Below are positions 1 to 7,619 of a stretch of 64,000 nucleotides of DNA, piece after piece. Position 1 is the stretch's first letter; every line of letters starts with the position of its first letter. The notes under the pieces are model-generated. The model was not told where the DNA came from, did no database searches, and was given only the letters and a program-made list of their open reading frames with translations. The stretch comes from Roseihalotalea indica (GTDB lineage: Bacteria > Bacteroidota > Bacteroidia > Cytophagales > Cyclobacteriaceae). Location: assembly GCF_022458895.1 (NCBI RefSeq), contig NZ_JAINFL010000009.1, forward strand, positions 1-64,000, in the 5' to 3' direction. The position numbers and the translations under genes are program-made.

Positions 1-80
1 ACCTCTTCCCATTCCGAACAGAGCAGTTAAGCCCGGTAGCGCCAATGGTACTTCTTCCTGAGGGAGAGTAGGTCGCCGCC
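1..80 (+). rRNA. rrf: 5S ribosomal RNA, 3' part (5' end outside window)
   Basis: The first 80 bases match the 3' two thirds of bacterial 5S rRNA: a CCATTCCGAACAG-type loop, GTTAAGCCCGGTAGCGCCAATGGTA, then GAGAGTAGGTCGCCGCC. The 5' end, and presumably 23S and 16S, lie left of the window. An intrinsic terminator follows directly. The exact 3' end is uncertain by a few bases. Confidence 0.93.
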
Positions 81-93
81 TTTACCCCATCTG

Positions 94-124
94 ACCCCTA
101 CTTCAACCGTAGGGGTTTTTTTTT
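94..124 (+). terminator. Intrinsic terminator of the rRNA operon
   Basis: ACCCCTA (94-100) pairs with TAGGGGT (110-116) across a 9-nt loop and runs into a stretch of nine T. It sits 14 bases after the 5S gene and ends the rRNA operon. Confidence 0.9.
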
Positions 125-242
125 GCCCTTGCCCCCTTCTACCCCCCCCCACTTCTCTAATAGTGCTGGTCGAGATCATCAGGCCCTGGGAGGAAGGACA
201 GGCTCGCTAGATGCCTTATCCCTGGCTTCTACCCCACCCCCC

Positions 243-2015
243 TCAACGCGAGAGCATCTGTAAATCTACCATACTGCGATAACTCTGGCCCTCTTCATAT
301 AATTGACCATGGCTACCACTTTCAATAATCTGCCCGTTCTTTAACACATAGATGCGGTCTGCTTTACGTATGGTAGCAAGACGATGGGCTATAATAATAG
401 TAGTACGGTTCTGCATAAGCCTTTCCAGGGCTTGTTGTACTAAAAACTCAGATTCTGCATCCAATGAACTAGTAGCTTCATCCAGTATTAGGATAGAAGG
501 ATCTTTTAAGATTGCTCTGGCAATGGCGATACGCTGACGCTGACCCCCTGATAATTGAACACCTCGCTCTCCGACAAGCGTATTGAAACTTTCAGGGAAT
601 TGCTCTATAAATGCAAGCGCGTTGGCCTGTTCGGCGGCTTTTTTGATTTCTGGTAAAGATGAGTTTGCCTTACCGTACCCAATATTTTCTGCAATAGTCC
701 CTCCAAACAATATAACTTCTTGTGGTACAAGCCCAATTTGAGTGCGTAATTCAGTCAAATCGTAATGCTGTATAAGTTGGCCATCTATCAGTATTTCGCC
801 TTGCTGAATCGGATAGTATTGTAATAGCAGTTGTGCAAGGGTAGATTTTCCTGCTCCGCTATGGCCCACTAATGCTATTTTTTCACCCGAATGAATTTCC
901 AGAGACATGTTTTTTAGAACTGTTATGTCAGTACGGGTAGGATAGGCAAAATCAACATTTTTTATTGTGATATCGCCTTTTATGGGCTTAAGCAATATTG
1001 GTTCTGGTGATTCAGGGGTAAGCTCTGATTCTTCAGATAAAATATCCAGTACTCTCTCCGAAGCACCTATAGCACGCTGGATCTGCCCATATAAATCCCC
1101 TAAACCAGCAATTGACCCTCCGATCAAAGTGGTATATAGGATAAATGAAATAAGATTACCTATAGTAATAGCTCCTTGCTGTACCAGAGAAGCGCCATAC
1201 CACAGTACTCCCACAATGCCTCCAAAAAGGACGAATACAATAAAAGAAACGAATAAGGCACGAAAGCGGGCTGCTTTAAGCGCAGTAACCACTACTTTAT
1301 TAATAGAAGCACGATAACGATTAGTCTCGAAAAGCTCACTGGTAAATGCTTTTACTGCGCGTATTGACTGTAATGTTTCATCTACAATAATGCTGCTGGC
1401 AGCAAGCTGATCTTGGGTTTGTTTAGTGAGCCTCCTGATATACTTTCCAAAAACCATTGCTGAAATAATCAGGATAGGAAAAGTGGCAAACATAAATCCC
1501 GTAAGCTTGGGTGCCATAGTTACGATAACCAGAGTACCAATGAGCAGCGTAGCAATCTGCCGGAGAAATTCAGCCAGCGTAACTGAAAATGTGCTCTGAA
1601 GAAGTGAAATATCCGAAGTAATCCGACTAATTAGCTCTCCGGTGCGGTGTTGATCATAAAAAGCAATAGGTAACGTGATGAGCTTTTGATAGAGTGCTCT
1701 TCGAATATCAGCAGAAGCTTTTTCGTTAACCTGAGCAAAAAAGTATACGCGAATAAATGAAAAGATACTTTGTATAAGGAATATACCTAGCAGACTCAGA
1801 GCGATGAGATTTATATTATCAGATAACCATGACTCATTGCCAGAGGCGACATCAAGAAGTTCTCCGGAGATTAAAGGAAAACTAAGTAATGTTAGACTTG
1901 AAAAAATAAGGCCAAGCATACCCACCACAAATTGCCATTTATAGGGAAGAATAAAGTGGTAGATTCCAGCAAGTTGTTTAAGTTGAGCTTTATTAATAAA
2001 AGAGATTTTCTTCAT
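243..2015 (-). CDS. ABC exporter, MsbA/MDR type (fused TMD-NBD half-transporter)
   Basis: 590-residue half-transporter expected to work as a homodimer in the inner membrane, exporting a lipid or hydrophobic compound. Residues about 20-310 form the six-helix ABC transmembrane domain and 350-590 the ATPase. Visible ATPase motifs are Walker A GHSGAGKST (about 382), signature LSGGQRQR (about 487), Walker B ILILDEATSSLD (about 506) and the H-loop IIAHRL (about 542). Length and order match MsbA/LmrA-type exporters, which are present in nearly all Bacteroidota. The gene is alone on its strand, facing the rRNA operon and diverging from the SDR gene at 2160. Substrate cannot be told from sequence; lipid A flipping is possible but not shown. 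Confidence 0.92.
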   Translation of the reverse strand: MKKISFINKAQLKQLAGIYHFILPYKWQFVVGMLGLIFSSLTLLSFPLISGELLDVASGNESWLSDNINLIALSLLGIFLIQSIFSFIRVYFFAQVNEKASADIRRALYQKLITLPIAFYDQHRTGELISRITSDISLLQSTFSVTLAEFLRQIATLLIGTLVIVTMAPKLTGFMFATFPILIISAMVFGKYIRRLTKQTQDQLAASSIIVDETLQSIRAVKAFTSELFETNRYRASINKVVVTALKAARFRALFVSFIVFVLFGGIVGVLWYGASLVQQGAITIGNLISFILYTTLIGGSIAGLGDLYGQIQRAIGASERVLDILSEESELTPESPEPILLKPIKGDITIKNVDFAYPTRTDITVLKNMSLEIHSGEKIALVGHSGAGKSTLAQLLLQYYPIQQGEILIDGQLIQHYDLTELRTQIGLVPQEVILFGGTIAENIGYGKANSSLPEIKKAAEQANALAFIEQFPESFNTLVGERGVQLSGGQRQRIAIARAILKDPSILILDEATSSLDAESEFLVQQALERLMQNRTTIIIAHRLATIRKADRIYVLKNGQIIESGSHGQLYEEGQSYRSMVDLQMLSR

Positions 2016-2159
2016 AAGGAAATATTCTATAAGCTATGAGACGGATGCCATACCAGTAAAATTGTAAATAGGCCAAGAAAGGAGAGCCAGAATAAGCACG
2101 GTGTTGCTGATGCTTATTGAATTTATATTTGTGTTCATTATAACGTAAAGCAGTAATAT

Positions 2160-3149
2160 ATGTATTTGGTTACGGGAGCTACCGGATTAATAGGAAGTTA
2201 TATTTGTAGGAACTTGCTAAGGCAGGGCCATGCTATTCGTGCGCTCAGGCGTAAAAGCAGTAGTATGGCTTTGGTAGAAGATATTCAAGACCAGATAGAA
2301 TGGGTAGAAGGTGATCTGCTGGATGTAGCTGCGTTGTATAGTCATACCGAAGGAATAGAGGGCATAGTGCATAGTGCTGCCTTCATCTCATATAATAGTC
2401 GAGACGAAGGAATGATGCAGAAGGTCAATGTAGAGGGCACCGCCAATATGGTAAATGTTGCATTGGCGCGAGAGGTCAACTATTTTTTGCACATCAGTTC
2501 GGTAGCTGCAGTAGGGAAGCAACGTTCTCAACAGCTCATTGACGAAACGCATAAGCTGAATCCGACAGATGATTTAACCGGGTATGCCCGAAGCAAATGG
2601 TTATCTGAAATGGAAGTCTGGAGAGGTATTTCTGAAGGATTACCCGCGGCTATAGTAAACCCATCATTAGTACTAGGGCCGGGAGAGCTTAACCGAAGCA
2701 GTACACAAATCTTCAAATATATTCAAGAACAGCGTCGTTTTTATACCAGTGGCGTAGTGAACTACGTGGACGTGCGGGATGTTGCTGAGGTGGCAAGAAA
2801 AATTATGGATGCAGGATTAACTGGAGAACGGTATATTTTAAGCGCTGGCAGCGCGACCTATAAGCAGCTTTTCGACAAAGTTGCCCAGGCTTTGGATAAA
2901 CGCCCACCTAATATTAAAGTAGGTGTTCCTCTTATAAAATGGGTAAGCGCCCTGGATCAGGCCCGAACCTTTCTGACGAAGCAGCCGCCTTTGGTTTCCA
3001 ATGAGTTGGCTCAGGTGGCAAAAAATACCCATACATACTCGAGCAAGAAGGTAGAAGAGGCTTTAAAAATACAGTTCCGGTCTTTAGAAGAAACCGTGCG
3101 CTGGTGTGGCAAAGAATTGTCTAAAAAAATGGAAAAATCACCTATGTAG
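2160..3149 (+). CDS. NAD-dependent epimerase/dehydratase (extended SDR)
   Basis: 329-residue extended short-chain dehydrogenase. The N-terminus is directly the Rossmann dinucleotide motif GATGLIGSY (TGxxGxxG), so the ATG at 2160 is a good start. The active-site pair is in YARSK (about residues 142-146), preceded by a Ser-rich ISSVAAVG strand. The family acts on nucleotide sugars, steroids or flavonoid-like ketones; this subgroup resembles dihydroflavonol-4-reductase-like proteins common in Bacteroidota, whose substrate is unknown. It is transcribed away from the ABC exporter and ends at a hairpin before the TPR gene, so it looks monocistronic. Confidence 0.88.
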   Translation: MYLVTGATGLIGSYICRNLLRQGHAIRALRRKSSSMALVEDIQDQIEWVEGDLLDVAALYSHTEGIEGIVHSAAFISYNSRDEGMMQKVNVEGTANMVNVALAREVNYFLHISSVAAVGKQRSQQLIDETHKLNPTDDLTGYARSKWLSEMEVWRGISEGLPAAIVNPSLVLGPGELNRSSTQIFKYIQEQRRFYTSGVVNYVDVRDVAEVARKIMDAGLTGERYILSAGSATYKQLFDKVAQALDKRPPNIKVGVPLIKWVSALDQARTFLTKQPPLVSNELAQVAKNTHTYSSKKVEEALKIQFRSLEETVRWCGKELSKKMEKSPM

Positions 3150-3154
3150 AGAAC

Positions 3155-3190
3155 ACCCTAGAAATAGTTGGTCATCCGTAGGGTATTTTC
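3155..3190 (+). terminator. Probable terminator after the SDR gene
   Basis: ACCCTA (3155-3160) can pair with TAGGGT (3179-3184), followed by ATTTTCTATAT. The stem is short and the T-tract imperfect, so it is a moderate call. It separates the SDR gene from the TPR operon. Confidence 0.5.
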
Positions 3191-3262
3191 TATATTTATC
3201 CACATCCATAAACAACATAGCCACTATTTTTCTATGAGTAAGGATTTTTAAAATCTAACGGT

Positions 3263-4660
3263 ATGAGCGATCAATTTAGAAACCGGGAAGATGGGCAGAA
3301 TTTGATTCGGTGGTTTGAAAATCAACTAAGAAACAACGATGCCCAGTTTCTGGATTTGAATATATACATTGATGTTATTGAAGATTATATAGATGAAGAA
3401 AAATACAAGAAAGCCCTCAAAACCTGCAACTTAGGTATCGCTCAGTATCCTTATTCCGCAGAGCTTTTATTTAATAAAGCTCAGGCTCTCAGCCATTTGG
3501 AACGTCACGAGGAAGCATTAGATGTGTTAGATCAGGCCGCGAACCTTCAACCCAATGATTATGATATACTGATGCTTCGCAGTAATATCTTATCGTGGGT
3601 TGGGCATTACCGCGAGGCTATTGATGAGCTGAAGCGTTTGGTACAGATTAGCGAGGAAAAAGACGAAGTATATTATCAGATTGCAATGGCCTATCAGCAT
3701 CTAGCTGATTATCGGCAAGCGGCTGATCACTATAAATTGGCATTAATGTGCAATCTGCATCATGAAGATGCCATGTATGAATTAGCTTACTGTTTGGATA
3801 TGACTGGAGAATTAGAGGATAGTCTGACCTACTATCGTCAGTTCATTGATCAAGATCCATACTCTACCCAAGCCTGGTATAACCTGGGTATTGTCTATAA
3901 CAAGCTGGAGAGATTTGAGGAAGCGGTAAAAGCCTATGAATATGCTACGCTGATTGATGACACATTCGGCTCAGCCTATTTCAATATGGGTAATTCATAT
4001 ATGAACCTCAAGCAGTATGAAGAGGCGTACGAGGCTTATAAGAAAACACATGAGATTGAAGGCGCAAATGCAGAAACCTACTGCTGTATGGGAGCAGCAT
4101 TTGAGAAAATGGAAGCCTATGACCGAGCGGTAAAGCTATATTATAAAGCGGTTAAGTTAGATGAAGAGTATGATGAAGCCTGGTTTGGAATTGGCTCTTG
4201 TCTGCACCGGCAAGAGCGTTGGCACGAAGCTACTCATGCACTAAGAAAAGCTATTAAGCTGAATGACGAAAACTACTTATACTGGTATACATTAGCCGAA
4301 GCCGAATACCGGCTCGGAAACAATGTTTCCAGCGTGGAAGCTTACGAAGAAGCCAGTCTGTTAAACCCGGAATGTCTGGAGATATGGCAAGATTGGTCAT
4401 ATATGTACTATGAACAGGGAAATTATGACTTAGCTGTTTCAGTGGCCATGAGCGGCCTGGAAGAGTTTCCGGATAACCCAGACTTGTTTTATTATATTAC
4501 TGCTTACCTTATTTCGGCAGGTCAATACAAAGAGGCGTTTCATTATTTAGAAAATGCATTAACTTTGGATTTTGATAAACACGAAATCCTGTACGATTTT
4601 TTTCCAAAGTTAGAAACACAAAAAGCGCTCTTTAAAATTATTGACCAATACCGAAAGTAA
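3263..4660 (+). CDS. Tetratricopeptide-repeat protein (about 11 TPRs)
   Basis: 465 residues made almost entirely of 34-residue TPR units (for example AWYNLGIVYNKLERFEEAV and AYFNMGNSYMNLKQYEEA). There is no signal peptide or membrane segment, so it is probably a cytoplasmic scaffold that binds another protein. Its stop codon is immediately followed by the ATG of comA at 4661, so translation of the two is likely coupled, and DUF368 follows with a one-base overlap. Similar TPR genes next to comA and DUF368 are, to my recollection, common in Bacteroidota, which suggests a shared envelope role. The partner protein is unknown. Confidence 0.88.
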   Translation: MSDQFRNREDGQNLIRWFENQLRNNDAQFLDLNIYIDVIEDYIDEEKYKKALKTCNLGIAQYPYSAELLFNKAQALSHLERHEEALDVLDQAANLQPNDYDILMLRSNILSWVGHYREAIDELKRLVQISEEKDEVYYQIAMAYQHLADYRQAADHYKLALMCNLHHEDAMYELAYCLDMTGELEDSLTYYRQFIDQDPYSTQAWYNLGIVYNKLERFEEAVKAYEYATLIDDTFGSAYFNMGNSYMNLKQYEEAYEAYKKTHEIEGANAETYCCMGAAFEKMEAYDRAVKLYYKAVKLDEEYDEAWFGIGSCLHRQERWHEATHALRKAIKLNDENYLYWYTLAEAEYRLGNNVSSVEAYEEASLLNPECLEIWQDWSYMYYEQGNYDLAVSVAMSGLEEFPDNPDLFYYITAYLISAGQYKEAFHYLENALTLDFDKHEILYDFFPKLETQKALFKIIDQYRK

Positions 4661-5437
4661 ATGAATTATACGCTTAAGAATGTTCCCGAGCGAACTAAAA
4701 AGCCGCGGGTATCGGGCTATACCATGGCTATGGACAAAGGATTGAGCCTGCGAGAAGTAGAAGATTTCATTAGTGTGGCAGGTGAATACGTAGACATCGT
4801 TAAGTTAGGCTGGGCCACCTCCGTTGTCACCCCCAAGCTCGAAGAGAAAATAGCTGCTTACCATAATGCCAATATCCCAGTCTATTTTGGCGGCACTCTG
4901 TTTGAAGCATTTATTGTCCGGGATCAGTTTGATGATTATCGCCGCATACTAGATAGATACAAGCTTTCGTTTGCAGAAGTCTCCGACGGGTCCATTGAAA
5001 TACCCCATGATGAAAAGTTAGGCTATATCAGGCAGCTTGCCGAGCAGGTTACCGTACTATCGGAGGTGGGCTCAAAAGATGCTGCCAAGATTATGCCGCC
5101 TTATAAGTGGATCGAGCTAATGCAGGCTGAATTAGAAGCTGGTGCCTGGAAAGTTATTGGCGAAGCGCGTGAGAGTGGCAATGTGGGGCTGTTTAGAGCT
5201 ACAGGTGAGGTCCGCTCTGGTTTAGTAGAAGAGATTCTTACCAAGATACCATTCGAGAGTATTATCTGGGAAGCACCTCAAAAAGAGCAGCAAGTCTGGT
5301 TCATAAAACTGTTAGGGGCTAATGTGAATCTGGGCAATATTGCTCCTAATGAGATTATCCCTTTGGAGACCATCCGGATAGGGTTGCGAGGCGATACGTT
5401 CACTCATTTTCTGGGTGAAGAAAAGCAAAACTCTTAA
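4661..5437 (+). CDS. comA: Phosphosulfolactate synthase (ComA family)
   Basis: 258 residues, the normal length for ComA, a TIM-barrel enzyme that adds sulfite to phosphoenolpyruvate to give (R)-2-phospho-3-sulfolactate. Characteristic stretches are SGYTMAMDKGLS, VDIVKLGWATS, VYFGGTLFE and EVSDGSIEIP. In methanogens this starts coenzyme M synthesis; Bacteroidota do not make coenzyme M, and a plausible role here is supplying sulfonate (sulfolactate, then cysteate) for capnine-type sulfonolipids. That role is inference. No ComB, ComC or cysteate acyltransferase is seen in the window. The gene abuts the TPR stop codon and overlaps DUF368 by one base (TAATG), so it is the middle of an operon. Confidence 0.9.
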   Translation: MNYTLKNVPERTKKPRVSGYTMAMDKGLSLREVEDFISVAGEYVDIVKLGWATSVVTPKLEEKIAAYHNANIPVYFGGTLFEAFIVRDQFDDYRRILDRYKLSFAEVSDGSIEIPHDEKLGYIRQLAEQVTVLSEVGSKDAAKIMPPYKWIELMQAELEAGAWKVIGEARESGNVGLFRATGEVRSGLVEEILTKIPFESIIWEAPQKEQQVWFIKLLGANVNLGNIAPNEIIPLETIRIGLRGDTFTHFLGEEKQNS

Positions 5438-6384
5438 TGAATTACCTGAAAACATACGGGCAGATCTTCCTGAAGGGAGTAGCCATGGGTGGTGCAGATG
5501 TAGTACCCGGTGTGTCAGGGGGCACTATCGCATTCATTACCGGCATTTATGAAAGGTTACTGAAAGCAATCAGTTCATTTGATGCTGAGGCGTTGCAACA
5601 CCTGCTAAAGTTTCGCTGGAAAGCCCTATGGCAGCATGTAGATGGTGCATTCTTAACAGCACTGTTAAGTGGTATTTTGCTTAGCATCCTCACCCTGGCT
5701 AAGGTTATTCATTATTTGTTAGACCACCACCCAATTCAGCTCTGGTCATTCTTTTTCGGGTTGGTAATCATTGCTTCCTATATGGTAGCCAAAGAAATTA
5801 CCGAGTGGAACGGAAGAGTGATCATAGCGGGACTATTGGGTATTGTCATAGCTTTCTTTATAACGCAAGCCACCCCGGCTGAAACGCCTACGGGGCTGTG
5901 GTTTATCTTTTTATCAGGGGCGTTGGCTATTTGCGCCATGATTTTACCTGGTATCTCAGGTAGTTTTATTCTATTAATTCTGGGAAAGTATGCCTACATC
6001 TTAGAAGCCGTTAATGAACGTGACCTCGCCGTTATTGCAGTGTTTGCCATAGGGTGTGTGATTGGTTTGCTCAGCTTTTCTCGGCTAATATCTTGGCTAT
6101 TAGACCGTTACTATAATACGGCTATTGCTCTGTTAGCCGGGTTCATGGTTGGCTCTTTAAATAAGATCTGGCCCTGGAAAGAAGTAGTGTCTACCCGCAT
6201 GAATAGCGAGGGAGAGGAAGTGCCCTTTATAACGCAAAATGTGCTACCAGGCCAGTATACGGAGGTGATGGGCGAGCCGTCTTATTTAGGGCAGGCAATA
6301 CTGTTTATGATCATCGGATTAGGCATTGTGTTAGTATTGGACCGGGTAGCAGCCCGACAACAACGCATAACTAAATCGGCCTAA
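5437..6384 (+). CDS. DUF368 membrane protein, undecaprenyl-phosphate translocase (PopT) family
   Basis: 315 residues with about eight hydrophobic helices. The family hallmark is seen twice: near the N-terminus GGADVVPGVSGGTIAF (about 13-28) and again as CAMILPGISGSFILL in the middle, as expected for two inverted halves. DUF368 proteins were recently shown in other bacteria to recycle undecaprenyl phosphate across the inner membrane, which supports peptidoglycan and surface-glycan synthesis. It overlaps comA by one base and is followed 50 bp later by a MoxR gene. The grouping links a sulfonate-forming enzyme to envelope lipid-carrier cycling. Confidence 0.88.
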   Translation: MNYLKTYGQIFLKGVAMGGADVVPGVSGGTIAFITGIYERLLKAISSFDAEALQHLLKFRWKALWQHVDGAFLTALLSGILLSILTLAKVIHYLLDHHPIQLWSFFFGLVIIASYMVAKEITEWNGRVIIAGLLGIVIAFFITQATPAETPTGLWFIFLSGALAICAMILPGISGSFILLILGKYAYILEAVNERDLAVIAVFAIGCVIGLLSFSRLISWLLDRYYNTAIALLAGFMVGSLNKIWPWKEVVSTRMNSEGEEVPFITQNVLPGQYTEVMGEPSYLGQAILFMIIGLGIVLVLDRVAARQQRITKSA

Positions 6385-6434
6385 AAGTAGTATATATACC
6401 ATTGTACCATTATTCGCTAATTTGAACGCACATT

Positions 6435-7424
6435 ATGGATCAGGCAATTGACGAATCCGTCAAGAAACAACATCAGGAAAAAATACAGCAAGTCTTTTAC
6501 GAAGTAGGAAAAGTTGTCGTTGGACAGCAGTATATGGTGAACCGTCTGCTGATCGGTTTATTCACCAATGGTCATATTCTGCTAGAAGGTGTTCCTGGGC
6601 TGGCGAAGACGCTAACCGTAAACACTTTAGCACAGGTGCTGCATCTAGACTTTAAGCGTATCCAGTTCACCCCTGATCTTTTGCCGGCCGACCTGATCGG
6701 TACGATGATCTATAATCAGCAGAAATCAAATTTTGAAGTAAAGAAGGGGCCTATTTTCGCTAACCTGATCCTGGCTGACGAGGTTAACCGCTCACCAGCC
6801 AAAGTACAGTCAGCTTTGCTGGAAGCGATGCAAGAAAAACAGGTGACCATCGGGGAGACTACATATCAGCTAGATCGCCCGTTTTTGGTGCTGGCTACAC
6901 AAAACCCAGTAGACCAGGAAGGTACTTACCCGCTGCCCGAAGCTCAGGTCGACCGATTTATGATGAAGGTATATGTAGATTATCCTTCTAAGGAAAATGA
7001 ACTGGAGGTAATGCGGCGTATGTCCAATTTATCATTTAGCGGTAAAGTAGCTTCTGTACTAACCAAGGAGGATATATTTTCTATCCGGGATGAGATTAAT
7101 GCAGTTACTATATCAGAATCGTTAGAGAAATACATTATAGAATTAGTGTTTGCTACGCGGGACCCCGAAGCCTACAATATGAGTGATATTGCGCCATATA
7201 TTCAGTTTGGAGTATCGCCACGGGCCAGCATTAACTTAAATATCGCAGCAAAAGCCATTGCTTTCTTTGAGCAGCGCGATTACGTACTTCCGGAAGATAT
7301 CAAAGAAGTAGCCAATGATGTATTTAATCACCGCATTTTATTGAATTATGAGGCCGAAGCAGACGGTGTAAAGACCAGTGATATCATTCAGACCATTTTA
7401 AAGAAGGTGCCTATTAACCGTTAA
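6435..7424 (+). CDS. MoxR-family AAA+ ATPase
   Basis: 329-residue MoxR ATPase, full length for the family. Walker A is EGVPGLAKT (about 50-58), Walker B LILADEVNRSP (about 110), then a sensor region LATQNPVDQEGTYPLPEAQ and an arginine-finger zone. MoxR proteins act as chaperone-like ATPases that usually work with DUF58 and VWA-domain proteins encoded beside them. Here the next gene is a lipoprotein after a 195-bp gap, so the usual partners are missing from this spot. It lies 50 bp after DUF368 and may be co-transcribed with that operon. Confidence 0.9.
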   Translation: MDQAIDESVKKQHQEKIQQVFYEVGKVVVGQQYMVNRLLIGLFTNGHILLEGVPGLAKTLTVNTLAQVLHLDFKRIQFTPDLLPADLIGTMIYNQQKSNFEVKKGPIFANLILADEVNRSPAKVQSALLEAMQEKQVTIGETTYQLDRPFLVLATQNPVDQEGTYPLPEAQVDRFMMKVYVDYPSKENELEVMRRMSNLSFSGKVASVLTKEDIFSIRDEINAVTISESLEKYIIELVFATRDPEAYNMSDIAPYIQFGVSPRASINLNIAAKAIAFFEQRDYVLPEDIKEVANDVFNHRILLNYEAEADGVKTSDIIQTILKKVPINR

Positions 7425-7515
7425 GGTGAATCTACTAACTATCTGTAAATCAGTATAGTTTGGTCTCAAGGCGTCTTTTTTTCTACTTAACAATTCGATA
7501 ACACATACGAGTGGT

Positions 7516-7556
7516 TGTTAACAATTAATTAACACTCCCTTCCTCAACGGTTAACA
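7516..7556 (+). promoter_or_regulatory. 11-bp-phased TTAACA repeats, Pho-box-like operator
   Basis: TTAACA occurs at 7518-7523, 7529-7534 and 7551-7556, spaced 11 and 22 bp, so all three lie on the same helical face. TTAACA-N5-TTAACA is the PhoP box of Bacillus, and 11-bp direct repeats are the layout of PhoB boxes. It ends 63 bp before the lipoprotein ATG at 7620. A fourth TTAACA at 7487-7492 is out of phase. Binding by a PhoB-type regulator is inference. Confidence 0.45.
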
Positions 7557-7619
7557 ATCATTGTAGAGCTTTGCAGTGAATTTTGTGAAACTGCAAACAA
7601 ATTGAAAAGCACTACACGT

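Noticed and set aside
7602..7619. TTG start for the lipoprotein gene
   Set aside because: Six extra residues weaken the lipoprotein signal; the ATG at 7620 fits better.
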